A stretch of DNA of 64,000 bases from Candidatus Saccharimonadota bacterium (GTDB lineage: Bacteria; Patescibacteriota; Saccharimonadia; Saccharimonadales; Saccharimonadaceae), in assembly GCA_946893605.1 (NCBI GenBank), contig OX335598.1:496001-560000 (forward strand), written 5' to 3'. Of this stretch, positions 17,982-27,180 are shown piece by piece (positions within the stretch are counted from its first letter, which is position 1; every line of letters starts with the position of its first letter). Below the pieces are notes generated by a model. That model worked only from the letters and a program-made list of their open reading frames with translations. It did no database searches and had not been told where the DNA came from. A program made the translations under genes and the position numbers.

Positions 17982-19244
17982 ATGGCAAGACAGATGATTA
18001 GTACTATTATTGGCAAAAGCGTCAAGAAAGTCGCTAAATTACGCGGTGGCGGTTCAGCCTTGCCGGGTTTGGTGATTGAAAAAATTGACCCAAAATTTAT
18101 TCAGAGAACGTTGGCAGATTTACCGCAAGGCGTTGTGATTATCAGCGGAACGAATGGGAAAACGACGACGACAAAAATCGTCGTAGAGTTGCTGGAATCA
18201 GTCGGGCTGAAAGTCTTCACTAATCGCACTGGTAGCAATTTTTCCCGAGGCGTGGCAGCAGCGCTGCTTGATGAGGTTAATATCCGCGGCAAACTGGACG
18301 CTGACATTGCGGTTCTGGAGCTGGACGAGGCTTGGGCGGTCAAGTTCGTGCAAATTGTTCGTCCGCGCTTTTCCCTGCTTCTGAATGTTATGCGCGATCA
18401 ATTGGACAGATTTGGAGAAATCGACAATACAGCCGCATTGCTTCAAAAAATAGCTGAAGCCACCAGCGACACTGTCGTTCTCAACCGCGACGATCCGCGA
18501 ATTTTTAAGATTAGCGAACATATTCAGGCTAAAAAAGTTTTCTTTGGCACAACCAGTGAATTACTTCAATTGATGCCGACAGACGACACTCTAAAATACG
18601 GAACCGCAGTCGCGAATCAAAGCGTGGCGGCTGATGTTTTATTGAAAAAGATTAACGCTCAACAGGCAACTTTTCAAATTGACAATAAAGAAATTGACGT
18701 AGATCTGCAACTCACTGGAGTTTACAATCTTCTCAATGCGGCGGCGGCGGTTGCCCTGGCTCGACAAATAGCGGGACCGGAAATTACCGATACGATTTTA
18801 TCTGCGCTGGAAAGCATAAAGCCGGCGTTTGGCCGTGGCGAAACGATTTACCTGAATGGCACGCCAATTGAACTTATTTTAGTGAAAAATCCAAGCGGCT
18901 TTCGGCTGGCACTTCTGTCGTTTGCCAAAAATAATAGTGCTACGATGATCGCTGTTAATGACAATTACGCCGACGGACGAGATGTAAGTTGGTTCTGGGA
19001 CGTCGATTTTTCACTATTGAAAAACGTAGCAATGATCAGTGGCGTGCGTGCTTACGATATGGCTTTGCGGCTTCAATATGACGACATTCCAATTGGGAAA
19101 ATTGACACCAATATTTCGAAAGCCCTGGAAGATTTTATCAACACTAATCCCGATGAGCCAAAACAGATTTTTTGTAGCTACACAGCCATGACAGCAATTC
19201 GTCGCTTGCTGAGCGAAAAAACCGACGTGGAGGAAATATCATAA
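17982..19244 (+). CDS. murT: Lipid II isoglutaminyl synthase, Mur-ligase subunit MurT
   Basis: With GatD it amidates the alpha-carboxyl of D-Glu in lipid II, in the cytoplasm. It has the Mur-ligase P-loop ISGTNGKTTTTK (~54-65), the NRTGSNFSRGVA loop, ELDEAW, and NVMRDQLDRFGEID. 420 residues. Cys is virtually absent; only FCSYTAMTAI near the end has one. The four-Cys zinc ribbon seen in S. aureus MurT is therefore missing. The stop overlaps the gatD start region (about one base), so the subunits are coupled. Confidence 0.9.
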   Translation: MARQMISTIIGKSVKKVAKLRGGGSALPGLVIEKIDPKFIQRTLADLPQGVVIISGTNGKTTTTKIVVELLESVGLKVFTNRTGSNFSRGVAAALLDEVNIRGKLDADIAVLELDEAWAVKFVQIVRPRFSLLLNVMRDQLDRFGEIDNTAALLQKIAEATSDTVVLNRDDPRIFKISEHIQAKKVFFGTTSELLQLMPTDDTLKYGTAVANQSVAADVLLKKINAQQATFQIDNKEIDVDLQLTGVYNLLNAAAAVALARQIAGPEITDTILSALESIKPAFGRGETIYLNGTPIELILVKNPSGFRLALLSFAKNNSATMIAVNDNYADGRDVSWFWDVDFSLLKNVAMISGVRAYDMALRLQYDDIPIGKIDTNISKALEDFINTNPDEPKQIFCSYTAMTAIRRLLSEKTDVEEIS

Positions 19245-19966
19245 TGAAAATAACAATTGCGCAACTTTATCCGCGAGATATGAATCTTTATGGCGACTGG
19301 GGCAACACACTAGTCCTGAAAAAACGACTAGAACGACGCGGCTTCGAAGTTGAGATTATCGATCACAACCCAGGCGATTCAACGGATTTTTCTAAAATTG
19401 ATATTTTTGTTGGCGGCGGCGGACAAGATTCTGGGCAGACAATTATTCAAAATGATCTTCTGGCGAGAGCTGATGAACTGCGACAATTAGCAAAAGACGG
19501 GGTGCCGATGCTGATGATTTGCGGAATGTACCAATTATTTGGTCGATTTTTCCGAACGCTCAAGGGCGAGGAAATTGTTGGCGCTAATATTCTGCCAATT
19601 GAAACGATTGCTGGCGACGAGCGGATGATCGGTAACATTGTCATTAGAAGTCAGGAATTTGGAGATATCGTTGGCTATGAAAATCACAGCGGACAAACTT
19701 TTTTAGACAAGACCGCCAAACCTCTTGGGCAAGTTATTAAAGGCGCTGGCAATAATATGATCGACGCAAATGAAGGCGTTCGCTATAACAATATTATTGC
19801 CACTTACCTCCACGGCCCGATTCTACCTAAAAACCCGCAAATTGCAGATTTTCTTATCAGCGAAGCACTAGAGCGACGCGGCGTAACGCAGATTCGGGGG
19901 CTGGAAAAAATTGACGATACTTTAGCGAATAAAGCAAAAGAAATAGCTCTAAAATTATCCAGATAA
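19244..19966 (+). CDS. gatD: Lipid II isoglutaminyl synthase, glutamine amidotransferase subunit
   Basis: CobB/CobQ-like class I glutaminase giving ammonia to MurT. The nucleophile is Cys ~94 in MLMICGMYQLFG. The catalytic His is in ATYLHGPILPKNP. The GGGGQDSGQ oxyanion strand and VGYENHSGQTFL are typical of GatD. 240 residues, normal length. Directly follows murT. Confidence 0.92.
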   Translation: MKITIAQLYPRDMNLYGDWGNTLVLKKRLERRGFEVEIIDHNPGDSTDFSKIDIFVGGGGQDSGQTIIQNDLLARADELRQLAKDGVPMLMICGMYQLFGRFFRTLKGEEIVGANILPIETIAGDERMIGNIVIRSQEFGDIVGYENHSGQTFLDKTAKPLGQVIKGAGNNMIDANEGVRYNNIIATYLHGPILPKNPQIADFLISEALERRGVTQIRGLEKIDDTLANKAKEIALKLSR

Positions 19967-19969
19967 TTC

Positions 19970-21480
19970 ATGAAAAAAATCCGTATATATCTTAAAAAGC
20001 TATATGCATTTCTTCATAAAATGCCCGGTTGGATTTGGCTAATTCCAATCTTAATTTTAGCCGTCAACGTTCGACTTATCTATTTAACAAAAGCCGACAT
20101 TTGGCATGACGAAGGATATACGGCGGCCATCATTCAGCAGCCGATCAGGGAAATTATCGCCATCACAACCACAGATGTTCACCCGCCGCTTTATTACGTT
20201 ATTATGCACGTTTGGCAATCGATTTTCGGCAATTCCGTAGCTTCACTCAGAGGGTTTAGCGTTACGTGCGGAGTTCTGACGATTGCCCTATTATTTCTAT
20301 TACTCCAAAAACTTTTTCTAAAAGAATCGCCGTATTTGGAAGTTTTTTGGCAGCACTAGGACCATTCTTAATTCGCTATAGCGACGAAGCTCGAATGTAT
20401 GCACTGGCGGCACTCTTAGCCGTAGCAATGATTTACGCATTCGTCGTGGCAGTCGAGCACAAAAATAAGAAGTTCTGGTGGGCGCTATATGGAATTTTAG
20501 TAGCACTCGGTCTTTATACTCAGTATTTTCTAGCGCTCATATTACCGGCACATTTTGTTTATATTTGTCTAAAACTTGGCGGAAATCACACTGCCATAAA
20601 AAATATATTTAAGGACAAAAACGTTTGGCTTGCCGCAGGAACATGCTTTTTACTATTCCTTCCCTGGCTACCAGTTATGATCTCCCAAACCAGCCGGGTA
20701 AGCGGCGGCTTCTGGATTCCCGAAGTCACTAAATTTACCATCCCGACAACATTATCAATGTTCTTAACTTATGACGACAAAATTGTCCGCTATTTTGGGC
20801 TGCTACTGCCGCCAATTATAATCGTAATTTCATTCATCCTAGCCAAAAAACACTCAAAATACCAAGCAGCAATTTGGATTTTAACAATTTGGTTGCTGCT
20901 GCCGATGATCATCGTTTACATACTCAGCCAGGGTCGACCAGTTTACTTAGATCGATACTTCACTTATTCAGCGCCGGCGTTTTACGGCTTGATTGCGGTA
21001 TTCATCGGGCTTATTTTTTCTAATAAAAAATGGTGGTCTATTGGAATATCTATTGTCCTGACATTATTTATCGGTCATTACATGTGGCATATCGGCGGTA
21101 AAAATATCGCAGAGTCGTCCTGGAATAATACCAGCACAGCCATGAATCATATAAACGAAAATATCCAGAGTAGTGATGCTATTATTTCTGGCGAGATCTA
21201 CACTTATTTTCACACTTCCTATTACAACCGCACAAATAAAGAAATTATACTTCTGAAGCCGAAAGAAGAGCTAGGTTGGGTTGGTGAATGGGGATTAATT
21301 AAAAAATTAAATACTCCAGAAATTAGTTCTTTGGAGTTAGTAAAATCTCCAAGAATCTGGCTTATTCTCCGCGAAAAAACATATGACGAATATAAAAAAC
21401 AAGTTCCGCTCTATTGGCAATTAAAGCAAGAATTCCATGATGGCGACTTGATTATTGGACTATACGAAAATAAAAAATAA
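19970..21480 (+). CDS. GT-C membrane glycosyltransferase (GT39/ArnT-like; one frame break)
   Basis: Polytopic protein that would move a sugar from a lipid carrier outside the membrane. First helix IWLIPILILAVNVRLIYL is followed by DIWHDEGYTA, the acidic loop motif of GT-C enzymes, and by DVHPPLYYVIMHVW, both typical of PMT/ArnT-like proteins. The frame breaks near 20320-20345; one base restores KRIAVFGSFLAALGPF and about 503 residues with ~10 helices. Starts four bases after gatD, so it may add sugar to an envelope polymer or protein; acceptor unknown. Confidence 0.8.
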
Positions 21481-21503
21481 CTGGTTAAATGCCAGTTATT
21501 TTA
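21476..21503 (+). terminator. Terminator of the murT-gatD-glycosyltransferase operon
   Basis: AATAACTGG / CCAGTTATT stem, 7-base loop, then T-rich tail. Confidence 0.75.
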
Positions 21504-21523
21504 ATACGTTGAATGATTTCAAT

Positions 21524-21600
21524 TGGTCGGGGTGAAAGGACTCGAACCTTCGACCTCACGGTCCCAAACCGCGCGCGCTAGCCAACTGCGCCACACCCCG
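21524..21600 (-). tRNA. tRNA-Pro (TGG)
   Basis: Acceptor CGGGGTG/CACCCCG, anticodon stem CGCGG/CCGTG, loop TTTGGGA giving TGG; CCA encoded at 21524-21526. Confidence 0.92.
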
Positions 21601-21702
21601 AAGATATCTCTATCATTCGCTCTGATCTATCTTAACATATATCACTGAATAAGTACAGGAAAATCCCATAAAACTTAAAAGAGATCACTAAAAATACAAC
21701 AG

Positions 21703-22338
21703 CTAAGCATTCACGGCTTCAATCTCAACTGACAGCACTTCTTTTTTGATTGGCAAAGATTGACCGGGCTCGAACGTATAAACCAATAATTGACCGAATG
21801 GCATCTCTACATTCGCCATCTCAGCCTCTGGAACTTGATCAAGATGTTTAATTAAAGCCCGAATAGAATTGCCGTGAGCCACCAATAAAATATTCTCTCC
21901 ATTCTGCAATTTCGGCAAAATCTCTTGCTCGAAATATGGAACAACTCGTGCATAAACATCTTTCAAAGTTTCGCCGCCCGGCACTGGATAATCCCAACCG
22001 CGCCGAATGCCATTAAAAGCCTCTTCGCCAATCTCCGCTTTAACTTCCCATTTATTTTTTCCAGTTAAATCACCATAATCACGCTCGTTTAACTCAGTTG
22101 CATGCGTTGTTGGTAGATTTTTGACGCTGCACCCCTCAAGTAGCGCCGCCAAAGTTTGTTGTGTGCGTTTTAATGATGAAGTGTAAGCTTCATTAAATGA
22201 CAAGCCTTTCAATAAAGCACCTAATCGCACTGTGTCATTATGACCCTTTTCCGTCAAATTAACATCCGTCCAGCCAGTCCACTTACCGAGCAGATTCCAC
22301 TCGCTCTCACCGTGCCGACTAATAACTAATATTCCCAT
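21703..22338 (-). CDS. gpmA: 2,3-bisphosphoglycerate-dependent phosphoglycerate mutase
   Basis: Converts 3- to 2-phosphoglycerate in glycolysis. The phospho-His motif is ISRHGESEWN near the N terminus; RTQQTL, ELNERDYGDLTGKNK and the second His in LLVAHGNSIRALIKHL follow. 211 residues, a short dPGM. The start overlaps the stop of the Nudix gene (TAATG), so it is the last gene of an rny-nudix-gpmA operon. Confidence 0.93.
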   Translation of the reverse strand: MGILVISRHGESEWNLLGKWTGWTDVNLTEKGHNDTVRLGALLKGLSFNEAYTSSLKRTQQTLAALLEGCSVKNLPTTHATELNERDYGDLTGKNKWEVKAEIGEEAFNGIRRGWDYPVPGGETLKDVYARVVPYFEQEILPKLQNGENILLVAHGNSIRALIKHLDQVPEAEMANVEMPFGQLLVYTFEPGQSLPIKKEVLSVEIEAVNA

Positions 22339-22865
22339 TATTTCCCTCCAATCATCGGCGCAAAAAATTCTACAACTTCTTTTTTCACGCCGTCATTATC
22401 AATAATTTTCGTATTTACGTAACCGAATTTATCAATTGCCCAAAATCTGATTGCCCAGAGCAGCGACATATCTTCAAAGTCAACCTCATTTTTGGCAATA
22501 AATTTGCTAGCCACAATTTCCGATTCCTGCAATTTTATCTCAGAAAAAGCATCGTTTTCTAACTTCGTAAAAAACACAAATTGATGCGTCAAAAACTCAT
22601 CAGAATGACGCGAAGCGACCATCGCAAGCTTCAAATCCTTAGGATCGACTTGAATATCAACTTCTTCTTTCACCTCGCGTACCGCCGCTTCCAACGGAGA
22701 TTCTCCAGCGTCAACAATGCCACCAGGCAGCGACCAATGATCTTTATAACCAGCCTTGACGATCAATAACTCGCCCTGTTCATTTTCAATCAACACCGCC
22801 GCACTAGAAAAACGCCTATCCAAACTTGCCAACCAAGCCCGTCGCTCTTCATCTGTAAATTTCAT
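22338..22865 (-). CDS. Nudix hydrolase
   Basis: 175 residues with the Nudix box GGIVDAGESPLEAAVREVKEEVD. The Gly after EE is replaced by Asp, while the metal-binding REVKEE is intact. Hydrolyses a nucleoside diphosphate-X compound; substrate not predictable. Overlaps rny and gpmA by TAATG on each side. Confidence 0.87.
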   Translation of the reverse strand: MKFTDEERRAWLASLDRRFSSAAVLIENEQGELLIVKAGYKDHWSLPGGIVDAGESPLEAAVREVKEEVDIQVDPKDLKLAMVASRHSDEFLTHQFVFFTKLENDAFSEIKLQESEIVASKFIAKNEVDFEDMSLLWAIRFWAIDKFGYVNTKIIDNDGVKKEVVEFFAPMIGGK

Positions 22866-24355
22866 TATTTAGCAAACTCAATTGCTCGCGTTTCGCGAAT
22901 CACGTTAACCTTAATGGTGCCAGGATATTGCATTGTCGACTCAATCTTCGTGGCAATATCACGCGCCAATTTAATCGCCGACAAATCATCAATCGTCTGA
23001 GGCTTCACAATCACACGAACTTCACGGCCGGCAGAAATCGCGTAAGCCTTATCAATTCCCTCAAAGCTCGTAGCGACATTTTCCAAATCGCGCATTCTCT
23101 CTGCAAAGTTTTCAGCAGAAACGTTACGCGCACCTGGACGTGCAGCCGAAGCGGCGTCGCAAACTCGAACAATAATTGCCTCTGGAGTTGTTGCTTCGAT
23201 ATCATCGTGGTGCGCTTCGATTGCGTGAACAATTCTCTCGTCCATACCATATTTACGAGCCAATTCCGCCCCAATGTGATGATGTTTACCCTCAATTTTA
23301 TGCGACACCGCCTTGCCAACGTCATGAAGAAGTGTAGCAATCTTCGTAATGCGCACATCCGCGCCGATTTCCTCAGCAATCATCCCCGCAATTTGCGCCA
23401 TCTCAGTCGAATGCTTCAGGACGTTCTGCCCGAAGCTGGTACGAAACTTCAACTCACCAAGAAGCAGTAGCATTTCCTTCGGAATCCCAACCACGCCAGT
23501 TTCGCGCATAGCATCTTCACCAGCCTGGCGAACTTCTTTCTCAATCTGTTTCTTAGCCTTAGCGACCACTTCTTCAATGCGTGCAGGATGAATACGACCG
23601 TCTTTCATTAGCATCTCAAGACTCAGTCGAGCCACTTGTCGGCGAACAGGATCAAAACTCGACAAAATAATCATGCCAGGTGTGTCGTCAACTAAAATAT
23701 CGACGCCAGTTTCGCGCTGCAGTGCCTGAATATTACGCCCTTCCTTACCAATAATTCGACCCTTCATCTCGTCATCAGTCAGTTTGACCGCAGTCACCGT
23801 ACGCTCAGCAGTAACTTCACTACTCATTCTCTCCATCGCGGTCACGAGGATCATTTGCGCTCGCTCTTCAGCGTCATCCATTGCATCATGCTGTAATTTT
23901 GACACCAAACCGACCAAGTCTTGCTTAATGTCACGCTCAGTCATCTGCATTAACTTATCGGCAGCGTCTTTTTTCTTCAATCCAGCGATTTTTTCCAATT
24001 TCTCTTGCTGTCTGGAGCGGATGTCGCGAATTTCATTTTTAAGATTATCAACTTCATCCTCATGCGCGCGCAATTTTTCTGCTCGTCGATCAAGCTCCTC
24101 CAATTTATTGTCCAGAGTCCTCTCGCGATCCGCCAAGCGATTTTCGGTCTTTTGCCATTCCTTGCGACGTTCATTTTCAATCTTAAGCGCCTCGTCTTTA
24201 GCCTTTAGGACAATATCGCTCGCCTTAGTTTTTGCATCCGCCAGATCTCGCTCAATCTGATTTTTACCGTTAATTTGGCGAGTTCGCTGGTATCCAACAA
24301 GACCAGCAGCACCCGCGCCAGCTCCAATAGCCGCGGCAATAATTACTTCTATCAT
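22865..24355 (-). CDS. rny: Ribonuclease Y
   Basis: Membrane-bound endoribonuclease that starts mRNA decay. N-terminal helix IEVIIAAAIGAGAGAAGLVGY, a coiled coil to ~residue 180, a KH domain with GRIIGKEGRNIQAL, and an HD domain with LLHDVGKAV and EAHHDD. Length ~496. Of the in-frame Mets, 24355 is 6 bases after GGAAAGGA; 24361 is too close to it. A ~115-base leader lies upstream. Confidence 0.95.
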   Translation of the reverse strand: MIEVIIAAAIGAGAGAAGLVGYQRTRQINGKNQIERDLADAKTKASDIVLKAKDEALKIENERRKEWQKTENRLADRERTLDNKLEELDRRAEKLRAHEDEVDNLKNEIRDIRSRQQEKLEKIAGLKKKDAADKLMQMTERDIKQDLVGLVSKLQHDAMDDAEERAQMILVTAMERMSSEVTAERTVTAVKLTDDEMKGRIIGKEGRNIQALQRETGVDILVDDTPGMIILSSFDPVRRQVARLSLEMLMKDGRIHPARIEEVVAKAKKQIEKEVRQAGEDAMRETGVVGIPKEMLLLLGELKFRTSFGQNVLKHSTEMAQIAGMIAEEIGADVRITKIATLLHDVGKAVSHKIEGKHHHIGAELARKYGMDERIVHAIEAHHDDIEATTPEAIIVRVCDAASAARPGARNVSAENFAERMRDLENVATSFEGIDKAYAISAGREVRVIVKPQTIDDLSAIKLARDIATKIESTMQYPGTIKVNVIRETRAIEFAK

Positions 24356-24361
24356 TATCAT

Positions 24362-24508
24362 TCCTTTCCGATCAGCCGCCCCTGAGTGTTCGTCTCAAGG
24401 AAAAATATCAACAGCCAATCAACTTCAAACTATCTAATTCGGCGAATCAAAAATCACAAACCGCCGTAATTTAATTATACACGGTTTTGACGGTTTGGGC
24501 GATAAAAA
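24362..24508 (-). promoter_or_regulatory. rny leader and tsaB-rny gap
   Basis: 147 bases without a gene. TATAAT on the minus strand near 24475 would give a leader of ~115 bases before rny, long for this window. It holds a small imperfect hairpin (CCTTGAG / CTCAGG) shortly before the GGAAAGGA. The flanks contain AAACCG / CGGTTT inverted repeats around the promoter. Leader-based control of rny is possible but speculative. Confidence 0.35.
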
Positions 24509-24883
24509 TTATTTTCGCGGCGCAGTGATATTCGCAGCAGCACCGTACTCTGGCATAACAATTTTTTCATTCTCGCCAGAACGTAATTTATCCAAAGCCA
24601 AATCACGCCAATTGTCACCCATCGCACCAACAATAGGAATATTCAAGCTGTCCGCCAAGGTATTCACAACCGTCAAACCAATTCTCAGCCCCGTAAAACT
24701 TCCCGGACCTTTCATCACGCCAATGCCACTTATCCGATGCAAATCGCCAGTCTTTTCTTCCAAAAATTTCAACAAATTCCGCGCCAGCGTTCGCCCAGCT
24801 TCCCATTCAAAATCCTGACGATTTTCTCCATTGACTATTGTTAAAAAACATGTTGATGTTGAAGTGTCCAATAAAATTATCAC
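24509..24883 (-). CDS. tsaB: TsaB-like t6A protein, short form
   Basis: Partner of TsaD in N6-threonylcarbamoyl-adenosine modification of tRNA. It has the ASKHA N-domain signature IILLDTSTST and GPGSFTGLRIGLTVVNTLA. At 124 residues only the first domain is present; usual TsaB is ~220. The stop is followed by non-coding sequence and no frame continues the second domain. The start overlaps tsaE by four bases. Confidence 0.85.
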   Translation of the reverse strand: MIILLDTSTSTCFLTIVNGENRQDFEWEAGRTLARNLLKFLEEKTGDLHRISGIGVMKGPGSFTGLRIGLTVVNTLADSLNIPIVGAMGDNWRDLALDKLRSGENEKIVMPEYGAAANITAPRK

Positions 24884-25338
24884 GCCATATTCTCCTTTAT
24901 TTTTCCCAAAAGTTCATCAGATTTTTTGCCGCCAGGATAAAATTCTACAAGCCGCTCTTCTTCACTAGTCGCAGTAATTTTTATTACCAACCGATCACTC
25001 GGCAATGCATCGTCAACAGCGCCAGCCCATTCGACTACAACCACCGAATTAGAAGCCGCCACTTCGCGAATCTCCTCGCTCATAATTCCAGCATTTCCTA
25101 ATCTATAAAAATCGTAATGCGCCAAACTCAAACCGCTAGGTGAATCGTACACGCGCGAAATCGTGAAAGTTGGACTCTGAACTGGCTCGTCAATCTCTAA
25201 AGCTTGCGCAATTCCCTTCGTCAATGTAGTTTTCCCCGCGCCAATATCACCGACCAATTCCAGAACTTCCCCGCCAGAAACAGCCCGACCAATTGCCGCG
25301 CCCAATTCTCGCATTTTCTCTTCACTAGAAATATTCAC
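24880..25338 (-). CDS. tsaE: tRNA t6A biosynthesis ATPase TsaE
   Basis: P-loop ATPase of the t6A complex. Walker A is LVGDIGAGKTTLTKGIAQAL; VQSPTFTISRVY and LAHYDFYRLG are TsaE hallmarks, and VVVEWAG gives the late strand. 152 residues. GTG start at 25338, 6 bases after a TATAAT box. Coupled to tsaB. Confidence 0.93.
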   Translation of the reverse strand: MNISSEEKMRELGAAIGRAVSGGEVLELVGDIGAGKTTLTKGIAQALEIDEPVQSPTFTISRVYDSPSGLSLAHYDFYRLGNAGIMSEEIREVAASNSVVVVEWAGAVDDALPSDRLVIKITATSEEERLVEFYPGGKKSDELLGKIKENMA

Positions 25339-25344
25339 TCTTAT

Positions 25345-25350
25345 ATTATA
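25345..25350 (-). promoter_or_regulatory. -10 box, leaderless tsaE
   Basis: TATAAT, 6 bases, GTG at 25338. Confidence 0.6.
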
Positions 25351-25397
25351 CTATGCTAGCTTTTTTTGGCGATAATAGTACAATAACCATAAGAGTT

Positions 25398-27176
25398 ATG
25401 CGTGTTTCAGACCAGACAATTGAGAGCATTCTGAAACAAGGTGGGGTTGTTGATGAGCCGCAGCTTGCTGATTTGAAATTGATCGCTGAACGGTCGAAGC
25501 AAACATTGCAAGAAACCGCTATTGAACAAAAGGTTATTTCTGAGGAAGATTTGACAAAGTTGATCGGCGATTATATCGGCGTGCCTTTCGTGCGAATTGA
25601 GCCAAAGGATATTCCCGAAGATGTGTTGAAACGAATTCCTGAACATATCGCGCGCCAGTATAATGTTGTGCTTTTTGAGAAAAATGAGGACGACAGCTTG
25701 TCGCTTGCGATGGAAGACCCAGATGACGTGCAGGCGTTGAACTTTATCCAGAAAGAAATTGGCTACAACACTAAGGTTTTCCTAGCGACAAAAAGCAACA
25801 TTTTGGACTGTTTGGAAAATTATCGCGGCAATATTAACGCCGAGCTTGACGAAGTTATTGCGGTGCAAAAAGACGCTTCCGCCGAAGACCAAAACGTTAG
25901 CCAAGATGATTTTGCGGAAAATTCACCAATTGCCCAAACCGTTAATTTGTTACTGGAATATGCCATAAAATCCAACGCTTCTGACATTCACATTGAGCCG
26001 CGCGAAGATTACGTTCAGGTTCGTTATCGAATTGACGGTGTTTTGAAGGAAGTTAACAAATTGCCACGAAACGTTCACGGCGCCTTGGTGAGCCGCATTA
26101 AAATTCTCTCCAATCTGAAAATTGACGAACGCCGCGTACCACAGGACGGACGATTTAAGATAAAAGTTTCAGGAAAACAATACGCGCTTCGTGTTTCGAC
26201 ATTGCCAATTGCTGATGGCGAAAAAGTGGTCATGCGTATTTTGGACGAATCGAACCAGGCTGTTAAACTGGATCAGCTTGGATATTGGGGTCTGTCGCTC
26301 GCGACCGTAAAAGACGCAATGGCTCAGCCGAACGGAATGATCCTGGTGACTGGGCCAACTGGATCGGGAAAATCGACCAGCTTGTTCAGCGTCTTGTCGG
26401 AACTCAATACTCCAGATGTCAATATTTCCACAATTGAAGACCCAGTAGAATATAAAATCCCAGGAGTCAATCAAACCCAAACCAACGCCAAAGCTGGGAT
26501 GACTTTCGCATCAGGGCTAAGGGCACTACTTCGCCAAGACCCAAATATCATCATGGTCGGAGAAATCCGCGACGGCGAAACCGCAAACCTTGGCGTTCAA
26601 GCGGCGCTGACCGGACACTTAGTGTTCTCCACTCTGCACACAAATAACGCTGCGACATGTTTGCCGCGTTTGCTAGATATGGGAATTGAGCCATTTTTGA
26701 TCGCTTCAACCGTGAAGGCGGTGATTGGACAGCGACTAGTTAGGCGCCTGTGTATGAATTGCCGCCAAGAATACACTCCAAACGAAGAAGAAATAAAGTA
26801 TATCACCGAGATGTTTAAGATAAACACCGAGTCAATTAAGAAAATCCACAACCTTGAAGAGCAGGCTTTTGAAGATAAAATTGGCGGCGACACACCCATG
26901 GGATCAACAGATTCAGGAATTGAGCGCTTATGGAAGCCAAACCCAGAAGGTTGCGACGAGTGCGGACATAACGGATTCAAGGGGCGCGTTGGTATTTACG
27001 AGGTTCTTGGCATTTCCATCCCTATCCAAAAAATGATTACCGCCAACGCCATCAGCAACGATATTCAAGATCAAGCAATCTCTGAAGGCATGGTGACAAT
27101 GCAGATGGACGGACTTATTAAATCACTGCGCGGAATCACCACCGTGGATGAAGTTTTGAGGGCAACAAGAGAGTAA
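25398..27176 (+). CDS. pilB: Type IV pilus extension ATPase PilB/GspE
   Basis: Hexameric ATPase powering pilus polymerisation at the inner face of the membrane. N-terminal MshEN/T2SSE_N domain (~20-150), then Walker A VTGPTGSGKSTSLFSVL, Asp box TIEDPVEY, Walker B RQDPNIIMVGEIRDGETA, and His box GHLVFSTLHTNNA. A tetra-Cys zinc knuckle (CMNCRQEY, CDECGHNGFKGRVGIYEVL) is complete. I chose Met 25398 (MRVSDQTIES); the frame is open from 25353. First gene of a pilBCMNO operon. Confidence 0.95.
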   Translation: MRVSDQTIESILKQGGVVDEPQLADLKLIAERSKQTLQETAIEQKVISEEDLTKLIGDYIGVPFVRIEPKDIPEDVLKRIPEHIARQYNVVLFEKNEDDSLSLAMEDPDDVQALNFIQKEIGYNTKVFLATKSNILDCLENYRGNINAELDEVIAVQKDASAEDQNVSQDDFAENSPIAQTVNLLLEYAIKSNASDIHIEPREDYVQVRYRIDGVLKEVNKLPRNVHGALVSRIKILSNLKIDERRVPQDGRFKIKVSGKQYALRVSTLPIADGEKVVMRILDESNQAVKLDQLGYWGLSLATVKDAMAQPNGMILVTGPTGSGKSTSLFSVLSELNTPDVNISTIEDPVEYKIPGVNQTQTNAKAGMTFASGLRALLRQDPNIIMVGEIRDGETANLGVQAALTGHLVFSTLHTNNAATCLPRLLDMGIEPFLIASTVKAVIGQRLVRRLCMNCRQEYTPNEEEIKYITEMFKINTESIKKIHNLEEQAFEDKIGGDTPMGSTDSGIERLWKPNPEGCDECGHNGFKGRVGIYEVLGISIPIQKMITANAISNDIQDQAISEGMVTMQMDGLIKSLRGITTVDEVLRATRE

Positions 27177-27180
27177 TATT

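Noticed and set aside
23784-24260. 158-codon Ser-rich + strand frame opposite rny
   Set aside because: Antisense to the coiled coil of RNase Y; the Ser/Arg richness results from mirrored Lys/Glu codons.
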